Source: Mycobacterium numidiamassiliense (GTDB taxonomy: Bacteria > Actinomycetota > Actinomycetes > Mycobacteriales > Mycobacteriaceae). From it: 64,000 nt of DNA. Within the stretch, counting starts at the first letter, position 1. Each line of letters starts with the position of its first letter. The stretch is taken from NCBI RefSeq assembly GCF_900157365.1, contig NZ_FUEZ01000003.1, positions 1,674,001 through 1,738,000 of the forward strand, written 5' to 3'. The translations under genes were made by a program, and so were the position numbers. Shown piece after piece: positions 8,242-17,636 of the stretch. The notes below the pieces were generated by a model, which searched no databases, was not told the origin of the DNA, and saw only the letters and a program-made list of their open reading frames with translations.

Positions 8242-11200
8242 GGGCCTCCCCTCGTCTCCTGCGCGTTGTCGACGATCTCCCACACGGCGTCGCTCACCCG
8301 TACATTGTCCGTCTCGACCGTGACGCCTGCGCGCGACTGATACTCAGCGATCAGCCGCAACACATCCTCGCCCTGCGGCCGTCGGCCCGGCTGAATATCG
8401 CAGGACCCGGCCTTCGACTCCTGAATCTGCACGTTCGGGTCCAGCGTCACGCCCAGCAGATCGTTGGCCGCATCGCCGCTCACCACCGCGTCGCTGCCGA
8501 CACCCCAGTGATACGGCAGCCCGATCTGGTGCACCGTGTGCCCGTTGATGACCAACGGAGTCATCCGCTCGGTGACCAACACCCGCGCCTCGATCGCGGC
8601 GCGCGGGGAAATGAGCGTGGCCCACCCGTACGGCTCGAGGCCGCGTTCGGCGGCCAGCTCCGGGGAGACCTCGCAGAACATCTCCGGCTGCAGCTCGGAC
8701 AAATACGGCAGCCATCGGCTCATGCCGCCGGCGGTGTGGTGCTCGGTGAGCCGGTAGGTGGTGAACACGTAGGGATAGACGTCGGCGCCGGGGTCCCCGG
8801 CGCTCGGCGCACTCAGATTTTCCTTGCGGGGGAAGATGATTCGCGACGGGTTCCGCTGCTGGGGGTACAGGGCGTTGGCGACCGGCGACTCCTGCGGTTC
8901 GTAGTGCGTGGGCAACGGTCCGTCGACCAAGCCCTTGGGCGCGAAGAGCCAGCCCTTGCCGTCGGCCTGCATGATGAACGGGTCGTCGCCGGCCAGCGCG
9001 GCCGGCCCGCCGAGCGCGGGGTCGGGGCGGCTGTCCGGTGCCCGGTCGGCGACGAAGTCGGGCACGTCATACCCGACCCAACGCTGTTTCTCGGCGTCCC
9101 ACCAGATGTAGCGCTTGCGCTCACTCCACGGCTGGCCGTCCGGGTCGGCCGACGCGCGGTTGTACAGAATCCGCCGGTCGGCCGGCCACGCCCAGCCCCA
9201 CTCCGACTGGCTCGGACCGCTTCCGCCGTGTGGCACGCGGCGGGCAGCCTGGTTGACGCCGTTGGCGTAGACCCCGGCGTAGATCCAGCAGCCCGCGGCG
9301 GTGGACCCGTCGGCGCGCAGCTCGGTGAACGACGACACCGGCTTGCCCGCCTCGGGTCCGGTGAGGTGGTGCCCGTTGTACTCGGCCAGTACGGCCTCGC
9401 CGTCGATCTCACCGTGCTCGTCAGTCGGGTAGTCCCACGTCAGGTCCAGCAGCGGCCGGTCGCGCTCGTCCGTCGAGCCGGCCAGCCGCGCCTTGATCCG
9501 CTTGCCGAGCTCGAAGAAGAACTGCACCTCGCTTTGGCACTGGCCGGGCGGCTCGAGCGCCTTGTGCCGCCACTGGATCAGCCGCTGCGTCTGGGTGAAG
9601 GTTCCCGCCTTCTCCACGTGCGAGGCCGCCGGGAAGAAGAACACCTCCGTCTCGATGTCCTCGGTCTTGAGTTCACCGGACGCGATCTCCGGACCGTCCT
9701 TCCACCAGGTGGCCGATTCGATCATGTTCAGGTCGCGCACCACGAGCCATTTCAGGTGGGCCATGCCGAGCCGCTGCATGCGGCCGTGGGCCGAGCCGAC
9801 CGCGGGATTCTGGCCCAGCAGGAAGTAGCCCTCGACCTCGTCGTCCAGCATTCCCATCACGGTCTGGTAGGTCCCGTGTGGACCGGACAGCCGCGGCAGG
9901 TAGTCGAAGGCCCAGTCGTTGTCTTCGCGGGCCGCGTCGCCCCACCACGCCTTGAGCAGGCTCACCGTATAGGTGTCGGCGTTGGCCCAGAAGCCTTTCT
10001 GCTTCTTGGATCCCACCGCCTCGAGGTAGTCGGCGAGGGTGTCGTGGGTGCCCGCCTTGGGCATCGGCAGGTATCCCGGCAGCAGATTGAACAACGTCGG
10101 AATGTCGGTGGAGCCCTGGATGCTGGCGTGGCCGCGCAAAGCCATGATGCCGCTGCCCGGGCGACCCACATTACCCATCAGCAACTGCAAAATTGTTGCG
10201 GTGCGGATGAATTGGGCGCCCAGGGTGTGCTGTGTCCACCCGACGGCGTAGGCGAAACACGTGGTGCGCTCGCGCCCGGAGTTCTCGACGATGGAGCGGG
10301 CCAGGTAGTCGAAATCCGCGAGGCTGATGCCGCAGATGTCGCGCACCATCTCCGGGGTGTAGCGGGCGTAATGGCGCTTAAGTATCTGAAATACGGTCTG
10401 GGGGTGCTGCAGTGTCTCGTCGCGCAGCACCCGAGCGTGGGCGAGCGGCGGTCCCCCGCTGCCATACTCCTGGCCGGCTGCGCTTGCCGAGGCGTCGGCG
10501 CCGTGCTCAGGATCGGATTCCTCGTGTTCGGCGTACGCCCACGACGACGGGTCGTACTGGCCGGTCTCGGGGTCGTAGCCGGAGAACAAACCGCCGAGTT
10601 CCTCGGTATCCCTGAAGTTTTCGTTGATCAGCGTGGCCGCGTTGGTGTAGGCGACGACGTATTCGGAGAACCACAGGTCATGGGTGAGGACGTGGTTGAT
10701 CAGCGCGCCGAGCAGCACCACATCCGACCCGGCGCGGATCGGGATGTGCTTATCCGATACCGCCGAGGTGCGGGTGAAGCGCGGGTCGACATGAATCAGC
10801 CGCGCGCCTCGGGCTTTAGCCTCCTCGACCCACTGGAACCCGACCGGATGGCATTCGGCCATGTTGGAGCCCTGGATGATGATGCAATCGGCGTTGGCCA
10901 TGTCTTGCAGTGATTGGGTGGCGCCGCCGCGCCCGAAGGAGGTCCCCAGACCGGGAACCGTGGAGCTGTGTCAAATACGGGCTTGGTTCTCGATCTGAAT
11001 CGCGCCTGCGGCGGTGAAGAGCTTCTTGATCAGATAGTTCTCTTCGTTGTCCAGGGTCGCACCGCCCAGGGCCGCGATGCCCATGGTGCGGCGCAGCAGC
11101 TGTCCCTTCTTGTCGATGTCCTGCCAGCTGTTGCGGCGGGATTCCAGGAAGCGGTCGGCCACCATGTCGGTCGCGGTGTCCAGGTCGAGGCGCTGCCATT

Positions 11201-11552
11201 CGGTCGCGCGCGGGGCCCGGTAGAGCACTTCGAGCTGCCGGCCCGGCGAGTTGACCAGCTGCTCACTGGCAGAACCCTTGGGGCACAGGCGGCCCCGCGA
11301 GATCGGCGAGTCGGGGTCGCCCTCGATCTGGACGACCTTCTCGTCCTTGACGTAGACCCGCTGTCCGCAGCCGACCGCGCAATACGGGCACACGCTTTGC
11401 ACGACACGGTCGGCAGTCGTCGTGCGGGCGGTGACCGCACGGGTCTGCCTGGAGGTCACAGCGGTGCCGCGACCGAGTACGTCCCCCGACCGCAACTGAC
11501 GGATCACGGGCCATTCGAGGAAAAGCTTGGGCAGCGAGTTTTTTCCGGCCAT
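8238..11552 (-). CDS. fdhA: formate dehydrogenase catalytic subunit, selenoprotein (UGA at codon 194)
   Basis: This is a molybdopterin-dependent formate dehydrogenase alpha subunit, 1104 residues if the TGA at 10973-10971 is read as selenocysteine. The two open frames on either side (10974-11552 and 8238-10970) are in the same phase. The bridge reads NQARI-U-HSSTVPGLGTSFGRGG, which matches the Sec site of known enzymes. The N-terminal [4Fe-4S] cysteines are C55, C58, C62 and C90 (CPYCAVGC...GRLCPKG). Molybdopterin-binding segments follow (QGSNMAECHPVGF, VDPRFTRTSA). A SECIS-like hairpin lies directly after the TGA. No twin-arginine signal is visible, unlike E. coli FdnG, so a cytoplasmic active site is likely. 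It is the first gene of the fdh operon, 42 bp below the aldolase gene. Confidence 0.95.
10941..10973 (-). promoter_or_regulatory. SECIS element and Sec-encoding UGA of fdhA
   Basis: On the minus strand the TGA (10973-10971) is followed by 11 nt and then the hairpin GGTTCCCGGTCTGGGGACC (10959-10941). It has a 7-bp stem, with one G-T wobble, capped by the five-base loop GGTCT. The spacing and the apical GGTCT agree with the SECIS of E. coli fdhF as I recall it, which binds SelB. Confidence 0.93.
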
Positions 11553-11594
11553 GCTCGAAAGACTAATGCGGGTGACCCCGCTGCGCGACGGACG

Positions 11595-12482
11595 TCATGT
11601 CGCGGATGCCGCGTAGATCTCCGCGATGTTCGCGCTGAGCTTCTCGTCGAATTCCGAGTCGCTCTGCGCAGCGGTCAGCCCTTCGGTCAACGCCCGCGAA
11701 AAACTGGCGATGAGGCCGTGGTTGCGGGCCAGGATGGTGCAGCTCTCGGCGAGGCTGTAGCCGCCGGACAGGGCGACCACCCGCAGCACCCGGGGGTGGT
11801 CGATGAGCGGCGTGTAGAGGTCGTCGTCGTCCGGCAGGGTCAGCTTGAGCATCACCTGCCGTTCGGCGGGCAGCTCGTCGAGCTTCGTGTTCAGCGCCGA
11901 CACCAGCAGCGCGTCGGCCTTGGGCTTGTCCGGGCTTTTGATGCTGACCTCTGGCTCGATGATCGGCATCAGCCCGGCCGCGGCGATGGTGTCCGCGTAT
12001 TCGAATTGCTGGTCGACGATGGCCTTGATCCCGTCATGGTTGGGCTCGGCGATGAATGAGCGCATCTTCGTCCCGAAAATGCCCTTGGCCACGGCCCGCT
12101 CCAGCAGCGAGTCGAGCTTCGTCATGGGCTTCATGAGCTGCACGCCGTTCTCGGCGTCGGCCAGCCCCTGGTCGACCTTCACGAACGGCACGATGTGCTT
12201 GCGCTTCCACAGAAACGCCGCGGACTCCTCGCCGTCGATGGTGCGGTCCATGGTCTGCTCGAACAGGATGGTCGCGATGATCTTGTCGCCGGTGAAGCTC
12301 GGCGCGGAGATCAGCCGCGCGCGCATCTGGTGCATGAGGTCGAACATCTGCTCGTCGCCTTCGTAGGCATCCTCTTCAATCCCATACAGCTTCAAGGCTT
12401 TCGGCGTGCTGCCGCCGCTTTGGTCCAGCGCGGCGATGAAGCCACGCCCCGACGCCATGACGTTGCGCTGCTCGTCGTTCAC
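11595..12482 (-). CDS. fda: class I fructose-bisphosphate aldolase
   Basis: This gene encodes a Schiff-base (class I) aldolase of about 295 residues, similar in length and sequence to bacterial single-domain Fda. Visible landmarks are the N-terminal GRGFIAALDQSGGSTPKAL, FLWKRKHIVPFVKVDQGL, PIIEPEVSIKSPDK and VMLKLTLPDDDDLY, whose lysine is the likely Schiff-base residue. SGGYSLAESC follows. It would interconvert fructose-1,6-bisphosphate with DHAP and glyceraldehyde-3-phosphate. The chosen start is GTG at 12482 with GGGAG 5 bases upstream; the longer frame to 12635 runs into non-coding sequence. The gene is 42 bp upstream of fdhA on the same strand, so co-transcription is possible though functionally unexplained. 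Confidence 0.9.
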   Translation of the reverse strand: MNDEQRNVMASGRGFIAALDQSGGSTPKALKLYGIEEDAYEGDEQMFDLMHQMRARLISAPSFTGDKIIATILFEQTMDRTIDGEESAAFLWKRKHIVPFVKVDQGLADAENGVQLMKPMTKLDSLLERAVAKGIFGTKMRSFIAEPNHDGIKAIVDQQFEYADTIAAAGLMPIIEPEVSIKSPDKPKADALLVSALNTKLDELPAERQVMLKLTLPDDDDLYTPLIDHPRVLRVVALSGGYSLAESCTILARNHGLIASFSRALTEGLTAAQSDSEFDEKLSANIAEIYAASAT

Positions 12483-12636
12483 TGCACTCCCTCTCCCTCG
12501 TCCAGTTACCCTGCGCCCGGGTCCTAGCATGGCGCACAGGCAGCCGTTCCGGCTACTACCGGCGGTTTTCCTATGCTCGACGATCGATGTCGTCATATCC
12601 GCCACACCAGTCGCTGCGACGGGACGCGGGACCATT

Positions 12637-12715
12637 TGCCCGCCTCTGAGCGACAGTCGCTGGCGGATGCCCGGCTCGCACGCGCGGCCTCGATTTGTCG
12701 CTCGGAGGCGGGCAC
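12637..12715. repeat. palindromic dispersed repeat, copy B
   Basis: The left arm TGCCCGCCTCTGAGCGACA (12637-12655) and right arm TTTGTCGCTCGGAGGCGGGC plus AC (12694-12715) are inverted copies separated by 38 bp. They match copy A at 5033-5113. The element occupies the middle of the divergent gap between the aldolase and TetR genes (12483-12817). The rest of that gap holds only the two promoters' sequence and no gene I can support. Confidence 0.75.
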
Positions 12716-12817
12716 AACGTGCCCCTTCCCCCTAAAGAGGCCGATGTGGCGATTGTGAAACCGCACGGGCACCGGCGTGATTTGCCACGGCCTGTGGTGA
12801 GTGATTACTCTCTCACT

Positions 12818-13429
12818 ATGCCCGCCTCGGGACGTGACCGACTGCTGGCCGAAGCGCTGAAGCTCTTCGCCGCCAAGGGCTACGCGGCGACCTCGGTGGC
12901 CGACATTCAGCGCGCATCCGGCCTGGCGCCGGGTTCGGGCGCGCTCTACAAGCACTTCGCGTCCAAGCGCGAGCTGCTGGAGGCGGCGGTCGCGTACCGG
13001 ATCGACAGCATCGTGGCCGCGCGTGAAGAGTTCGACGCCGGGGACCCCGGCAGCGTCGAGCAGGCGGTTCGGACGGCGGGTCAGCTGATCTGGAGCAACC
13101 TGACCGAGGGCGAAGAGGTGCTCAAGGTCATGCTGCGCGAACCCGACGAGCTCGGCGATCTGGACGAGAAGACCTGGCAGGTCATCACCGACAACGCCTA
13201 CCAGCGGTTCGCCGATGAGCTGGTCGCGTCCAACCGCTCGGGCCGCACCAGCATTCCGGATCCGGAGGCGGCCGCGGCCGCGGCGATCGGATCACTCTCC
13301 TACGCCGCGACACTGCAGGCGTTGACGGGTCGCACGCCCGGCAACGTCGACGGCGAACGTTACTTCGAGGCGTGGGTCAACCAAACGCTCAGCGTCCTCG
13401 CGCAGTACACCAACGACAGAAACGATTGA
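12818..13429 (+). CDS. TetR/AcrR family transcriptional regulator
   Basis: The protein is about 203 residues. It has an N-terminal TetR helix-turn-helix (residues about 5-50: RDRLLAEALKLFAAKGYAATSVADIQRASG, then SGALYKHFASKRELL). The C-terminal domain is variable and would bind an unknown ligand. The ATG at 12818 fits the usual TetR start (MPASGRDRLL); the longer frame to 12695 runs through copy B of the palindromic repeat. It is followed after 27 bp by an acyl-CoA dehydrogenase gene on the same strand, so it may control that gene and fatty-acid catabolism. Confidence 0.9.
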   Translation: MPASGRDRLLAEALKLFAAKGYAATSVADIQRASGLAPGSGALYKHFASKRELLEAAVAYRIDSIVAAREEFDAGDPGSVEQAVRTAGQLIWSNLTEGEEVLKVMLREPDELGDLDEKTWQVITDNAYQRFADELVASNRSGRTSIPDPEAAAAAAIGSLSYAATLQALTGRTPGNVDGERYFEAWVNQTLSVLAQYTNDRND

Positions 13430-13456
13430 CCGACAACGCCTTTCAAGGGGGTAATC

Positions 13457-14668
13457 ATGACGTTCTCACTAGAGCTCAGCGACGATGTGATCGAAGTGCG
13501 CGATTGGGTGCACCAATTCGCGTCCGAGGTCATCCGTCCGGCCGCAGCCGAATGGGATGAGCGAGAGGAAACTCCGTGGCCGGTGATCCAGGAGGCCGCG
13601 AAGGTCGGGCTGTACTCCCCCGACTTCTTCGCCCAGCAGGCCGCCGAGCCGACGGGGCTCGGCTTCCTCACTGCATTCGAGGAGATGTTCTGGGGCGACG
13701 CCGGCATCGCGCTGTCCATCTTGGGCACCGGGCTGGCGGCGGCAGCGTTGGCGGGCAACGGAACTCCCGAACAGCTGGGCCGTTGGCTTCCCGAGATGTT
13801 CGGTTCGCCCGGTGACCCCAAGCTGGGTGCGTTCTGCTCGTCGGAGCCCGACGCGGGGTCTGACGTCGGCGCCATCCGCACTCGCGCGCGCTACGACGAA
13901 GCGACCGGCGAATGGGTGCTCAACGGCACCAAGACCTGGGCCACCAACGGCGGGATCGCCAACGTGCACATCGTGGTGGCCTCGGTCTACCCCGAACTCG
14001 GCACCCGCGGGCAGGCCAGCTTCGTCATCCCGCCGGACACCAAAGGTGTTTCGCAGGGCCAGAAATTCAAGAAGCACGGGATCCGCGCGTCGCACACCGC
14101 CGAGGTGGTGCTCGACAACGTCCGGCTGCCCGAAGACTGCATCCTCGGCGGCCGGGAAAAGTTCGAGGCAAAGATCGCCCGGGTCAAGTCCGGTGCCTCC
14201 GCGGGCGGCCAGGCCGCGATGAAGACCTTCGAACGCACCCGGCCCACCGTCGGCGCGATGGCCGTCGGCGTAGCCCGGGCCGCCTACGAGTATGCCCTCG
14301 AATACGCCTGCCAGCGTGAGCAATTCGGCCGCAAGATCGGTGAATTTCAGGCGGTGGCGTTCAAGCTGGCGGACATGAAGAGCCGCATCGACGCGGCCCG
14401 GCTGCTGGTGTGGCGGGCCGGCTGGATGGCGCGCAACGACAAGAGCTTCGACTCGGCGGAGGGCTCGATGGCCAAGCTGGTGGCGAGCGAGACCGCCGTA
14501 TATGTCACCGACGAGGCGATCCAGATCCTGGGCGGCAATGGGTACACCCGCGACTATCCGGTGGAGCGCATGCACCGGGACGCCAAGATTTTCACCATCT
14601 TCGAGGGGACCAGCGAGATCCAGCGCCTGGTGATTTCGCGGGCGGTGACTGGGCTGCCGATCCGCTAG
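13457..14668 (+). CDS. acyl-CoA dehydrogenase
   Basis: This is a 403-residue flavin-dependent acyl-CoA dehydrogenase with the usual three-part architecture: alpha N domain, central beta domain, C-terminal helical domain. Recognisable parts are [18 protein letters not shown] (flavin/substrate segment), [36 protein letters not shown] and [23 protein letters not shown]. The C-terminal FEGTSEIQ contains Glu383, the candidate catalytic base. It oxidises an acyl-CoA to the enoyl-CoA in beta-oxidation; chain length cannot be told. The ATG has AAGGGGG 6 bases upstream. It pairs with the TetR gene before it and converges on the VOC gene 9 bp away. Confidence 0.93.
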   Translation: MTFSLELSDDVIEVRDWVHQFASEVIRPAAAEWDEREETPWPVIQEAAKVGLYSPDFFAQQAAEPTGLGFLTAFEEMFWGDAGIALSILGTGLAAAALAGNGTPEQLGRWLPEMFGSPGDPKLGAFCSSEPDAGSDVGAIRTRARYDEATGEWVLNGTKTWATNGGIANVHIVVASVYPELGTRGQASFVIPPDTKGVSQGQKFKKHGIRASHTAEVVLDNVRLPEDCILGGREKFEAKIARVKSGASAGGQAAMKTFERTRPTVGAMAVGVARAAYEYALEYACQREQFGRKIGEFQAVAFKLADMKSRIDAARLLVWRAGWMARNDKSFDSAEGSMAKLVASETAVYVTDEAIQILGGNGYTRDYPVERMHRDAKIFTIFEGTSEIQRLVISRAVTGLPIR

Positions 14669-14677
14669 CCGGCGTCG

Positions 14678-15076
14678 TCAGTCGCGGTCGTGGTGACACA
14701 CCACTTCTAGCTTGAAACCGAAGGGGTCGTACCAAAACGTGGCGTAGTAGTGGCCGGGGTATTGCGGAAAATGTTGAGGCGGGTGAATCACATCGCTCCC
14801 GACTTGTATGACGTGGTCGTGCACGGCATGCACCGATGACCGGCGGCGCACGATGAAAGCCAAGTGCTGCAGTCCGATTCGTTCTGGCGAGTAGTCGCCT
14901 GTCTCGGACGCCGGGTAGAAGAACAGATAGGTGCCCGGCTTATTGTCGGCGGGCTTGTAGGAGAATTCCTGCGCGGTGTGAAAGTACGGCTCGAACCCGA
15001 CGAGGGGCATGAACGCATCGTAGTAGCGCTTGGCCCTCAAGAGGTCAGGCACGTTGACGCCTAGGTGTCCCAGCAT
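14678..15076 (-). CDS. VOC (glyoxalase/bleomycin resistance) family protein
   Basis: This is a small vicinal-oxygen-chelate fold protein, about 132 residues. The first beta-alpha-beta unit starts at MLGHLGVNVPDLLRAKRYYDAF. The second contains GLQHLAFIVRRRSSVHAVHD and ends with ATFWYDPFGFKLEVVCHHD. The His near the N terminus, the later QHLAF His and the terminal Glu are the usual metal ligands of the family. Substrate is unknown. The ATG at 15076 is preferred over a TTG at 15094 because VOC proteins typically begin directly with this strand. Confidence 0.82.
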   Translation of the reverse strand: MLGHLGVNVPDLLRAKRYYDAFMPLVGFEPYFHTAQEFSYKPADNKPGTYLFFYPASETGDYSPERIGLQHLAFIVRRRSSVHAVHDHVIQVGSDVIHPPQHFPQYPGHYYATFWYDPFGFKLEVVCHHDRD

Positions 15077-15103
15077 CGCATCAGTATCCGCCAAGCGATG
15101 GGT

Positions 15104-16228
15104 TTAGCGGCGCGCCCACTCGTCGGCGAGCAGCTGATAGGAACGCACCCGGTCTTCGTGATCGTGGGTGATCGTCGTGATGATCAGCTCGTCGGCCTCG
15201 GTGGCGTCGCGCAACCGCTCCAGCTGATCGGCGACTTGCCCTGCGGATCCGACGAATTGCGTCTCGACACGGTCGGCGACCAGCTCGCGGTCGGCATCGC
15301 TCCACGTGTGCGTCCTTGCTTCGGCCGGGGTGGGAAACGGGATCGCACCCGCACCGGTGCGGATGCTGCGCACCCAGAGTCCGTACCCCGCCGCCAGCTG
15401 GCGGGCGGTGGCCTCGTCGTCGGCGACCACGACGTCCGCGGAGACCGCGACATAGGGTCGGTCCAGCTCGGCCGAGGGCCGAAACGCCTCCCGGTAGCCA
15501 TCGGCCGCCTCGAGGACGGTGGCCGGGGCGACGTGATAGTTCGTGGCGAACCGCAGGCCCCTGTTGCCGGCGGCGACGGCGCTCTCCCCGCCGCTGCTGC
15601 CCAGGATCCAGATCTGCAGATCGGCGCCGCCGCCGGGCACGACGTGCGCCTCTTCGCCGTCGTCGGAACGGTAGGTGTCGGCGATCAGCGCCAGGATGTC
15701 GTCGACCTGCTCGGTGTAGTCCTGCGATTGCGCCCCCGGCAGCTGCAGCAACGCCTTGTGCAACGCGAAGCGCGGCGACTTCAAAAGTGGTGTCGGGTCG
15801 AATCTTTGGGGAATCACCAGCCCGTTGGGTGCGCGGCCGTCGACCACCGGCTGCCTGGCGGCCGACGCCACCCGCACCGGCTCACGCGGCTTGCCGCCCG
15901 AGCGCCCCAGGCCGAGGTCGAACCGGCCCGGGTGCAGCGCATCGAGCAGACCGAATTCCTCCACCGTGGCCAGCGCCGTGCGGTGCCCCATCTGTACGGC
16001 ACCCGAGCCGAGCCGAATCGTCGAGGTTTCCGCCGCGGTCAGCGCGAGCACCACCGCGGGAGACGTCCCGGCCACCCCGGGGTTCAGGTGGTGCTCGGCG
16101 AACCAGTAGCGCGCGTAGCCGAGGGCCTCGGTGCGCTTGGCCAGGTCGATGCTGTTCCGCAGGGCCTGGGTCGCGGTCGAGCCCGACGAGATCGGGACGA
16201 GGTCGAGCACGTTCAGCGGAGTGGTCAT
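15104..16228 (-). CDS. LLM class flavin-dependent oxidoreductase (luciferase-like)
   Basis: This 374-residue luciferase-like TIM-barrel protein begins LNVLDLVPISSGSTATQALRNSIDLAKRTEALGYARYWFAEHHLN, where the AEHH motif is typical of the MsnO8-type LLM subgroup. GSGAVQMGHRTALATVEEFGLLD and GRFDLGLGRSGG follow. These enzymes use reduced FMN (or F420) for monooxygenation or oxidoreduction. It starts at ATG 16228, 5 bp after the stop of the next upstream gene, so it is the third gene of a minus-strand trio (17637, 16234, 15104) of LLM enzymes. With SsuD upstream, organosulfur use is the likely theme, but the substrate is inferred only from context. Confidence 0.85.
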   Translation of the reverse strand: MTTPLNVLDLVPISSGSTATQALRNSIDLAKRTEALGYARYWFAEHHLNPGVAGTSPAVVLALTAAETSTIRLGSGAVQMGHRTALATVEEFGLLDALHPGRFDLGLGRSGGKPREPVRVASAARQPVVDGRAPNGLVIPQRFDPTPLLKSPRFALHKALLQLPGAQSQDYTEQVDDILALIADTYRSDDGEEAHVVPGGGADLQIWILGSSGGESAVAAGNRGLRFATNYHVAPATVLEAADGYREAFRPSAELDRPYVAVSADVVVADDEATARQLAAGYGLWVRSIRTGAGAIPFPTPAEARTHTWSDADRELVADRVETQFVGSAGQVADQLERLRDATEADELIITTITHDHEDRVRSYQLLADEWARR

Positions 16229-16233
16229 GGCAC

Positions 16234-17619
16234 TTACGACGCCACCTCGGTCGAGGCGCCGGATCGCCGCGGCGCCGGCAGCGCTGCCAGACCCAGGTGC
16301 TCGCGCAGGGTGGTGCCGGCGTAGTCGGCACGGAACACACCGCGCTCCTGCAGCAACGGCACCACCTGGTCGACGAACGGATCCAGCCCGCCGGGGGTGA
16401 TGTGCGGAACCAGAATGAAGCCGTCGCTGGCATCGGCCTGGACGAAGTCGTTGATGGTCGCGGCGACGGTCTCGGCCGATCCGACGAACGATTGGCGTCC
16501 GGTGACCTCGACGATCAGCTCGCGGGTGGTCAGATTTTCGGCCTCGGCCTTGGCTCGCCAGTCGTTGGCGATGGCGAGGGGGTCGCGGAACATGCGGACG
16601 CTCGCGCGGCCGCGCGAGATGGTGTTCTCCCCCACGACGGGGTCCACGCTTGGGAGCGGGCCGTCGGGGTCGTGGTCGGACAGGTCGCGGTTCCACAGCT
16701 GCTCGAGGAACTTGATCGCCGTCTGCGGCGACACCTGCGCGAGCCGCACCTGATGCGCGATCTCGTCGGCCTCGGCGTCGGTATCGCCGATCACGAATGT
16801 CGCGGCCGGCAGGATGAGCAGCTCCTCGCGGCGGCGGCCGTAGCGGGCGAGGCGGCCCTTGACGTCTTCGTAGAACGACTGCCCGGCCCCCAGGGTGCTG
16901 TGCCTCGAGAAGATCGCATCCGCCGCGGCGGCGGCGAAGTCCCGGCCCTCGTCGGAGTCACCGGCCTGGAAGATCACCGGCCGTCCCTGCGGGCTTCGCG
17001 GGACGTTGAACCGGCCATGGATGTCGAAATGTGCATCCCGGTGCGCGAATTCGCCGGCATGCGGATCGGACAGGAAGACACCGGTCGCTTTGTCCGCCAC
17101 GATCTCGTCCCCGCGCCAGGAGTCGAACAGTTCGCGGGTGGCCTGCAGGAAGGTCTTGGCCCGCTCGTAGCGCTGGTCCTCGGCCAGGAAGCCACTGCGG
17201 CGAAAGTTCTCTCCGGTGAACGCATCCCACGAGGTCACGACATTCCAGGCGGCCCGGCCGGCGGACAGATGATCGAGCGAGGCGAACTGGCGCGCCACCT
17301 CGTAGGGCTCGTTGAAGGTGGAATTGATGGTGCCGGTCAACCCGATGCGGTCGGTGACCGCGGCGAGCGCGGCCAGCACGGTGAAGGTGTCGGGGCGGCC
17401 GACGACATCCAGGTCGTAGATCTGACCGCCCTGTTCGCGAAGGCGCAATCCCTCGGCGAGGAACAGAAAGTCGAACTTGCCACGCTCGGCGGTCTGGGCG
17501 AATTGCGCGAACGAGCTGAACTCGATGTGGCTGCCGGCGGCCGGATCGCTCCACACCGTGGTGTTGTTGACGCCCGGGAAATGCGCCGCCAGATGAATTT
17601 GCTTGATGGGCTTACTCAT
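16234..17619 (-). CDS. NtaA/SnaA/DszA-type flavin-dependent monooxygenase
   Basis: The protein is about 461 residues and belongs to the LLM subgroup that includes nitrilotriacetate monooxygenase and DszA. Landmarks are IHLAAHFPGVNNTTVW at the N terminus, FDFLFLAEGLRLRE, the FTVLAALAAVTDRIGLTGT segment, FNEPYEVARQFASLDHLSAGRAAWNVVTSW, PQGRPVIFQAGDSDEGRDFAA, and a C-terminal VGSAETVA domain. Enzymes of this type oxygenate sulfones, sulfonates or amines with FMNH2 from a partner reductase, and no reductase is in the window. The ATG at 17619 is clear. Downstream spacing to the next LLM gene is 5 bp and upstream spacing is 17 bp, so the three are an operon. Confidence 0.87.
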   Translation of the reverse strand: MSKPIKQIHLAAHFPGVNNTTVWSDPAAGSHIEFSSFAQFAQTAERGKFDFLFLAEGLRLREQGGQIYDLDVVGRPDTFTVLAALAAVTDRIGLTGTINSTFNEPYEVARQFASLDHLSAGRAAWNVVTSWDAFTGENFRRSGFLAEDQRYERAKTFLQATRELFDSWRGDEIVADKATGVFLSDPHAGEFAHRDAHFDIHGRFNVPRSPQGRPVIFQAGDSDEGRDFAAAAADAIFSRHSTLGAGQSFYEDVKGRLARYGRRREELLILPAATFVIGDTDAEADEIAHQVRLAQVSPQTAIKFLEQLWNRDLSDHDPDGPLPSVDPVVGENTISRGRASVRMFRDPLAIANDWRAKAEAENLTTRELIVEVTGRQSFVGSAETVAATINDFVQADASDGFILVPHITPGGLDPFVDQVVPLLQERGVFRADYAGTTLREHLGLAALPAPRRSGASTEVAS

Positions 17620-17636
17620 TGGGTGTCCTCGGTAGG

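Noticed and set aside
8508..10913. 801-codon plus-strand open frame opposite fdhA
   Set aside because: It mirrors fdhA codons in the antisense direction, has no domain signature and is typical of high-GC shadow frames.
10974..11552. Separate 193-residue iron-sulfur protein
   Set aside because: It is the N-terminal part of the formate dehydrogenase before the Sec codon, not an independent gene.
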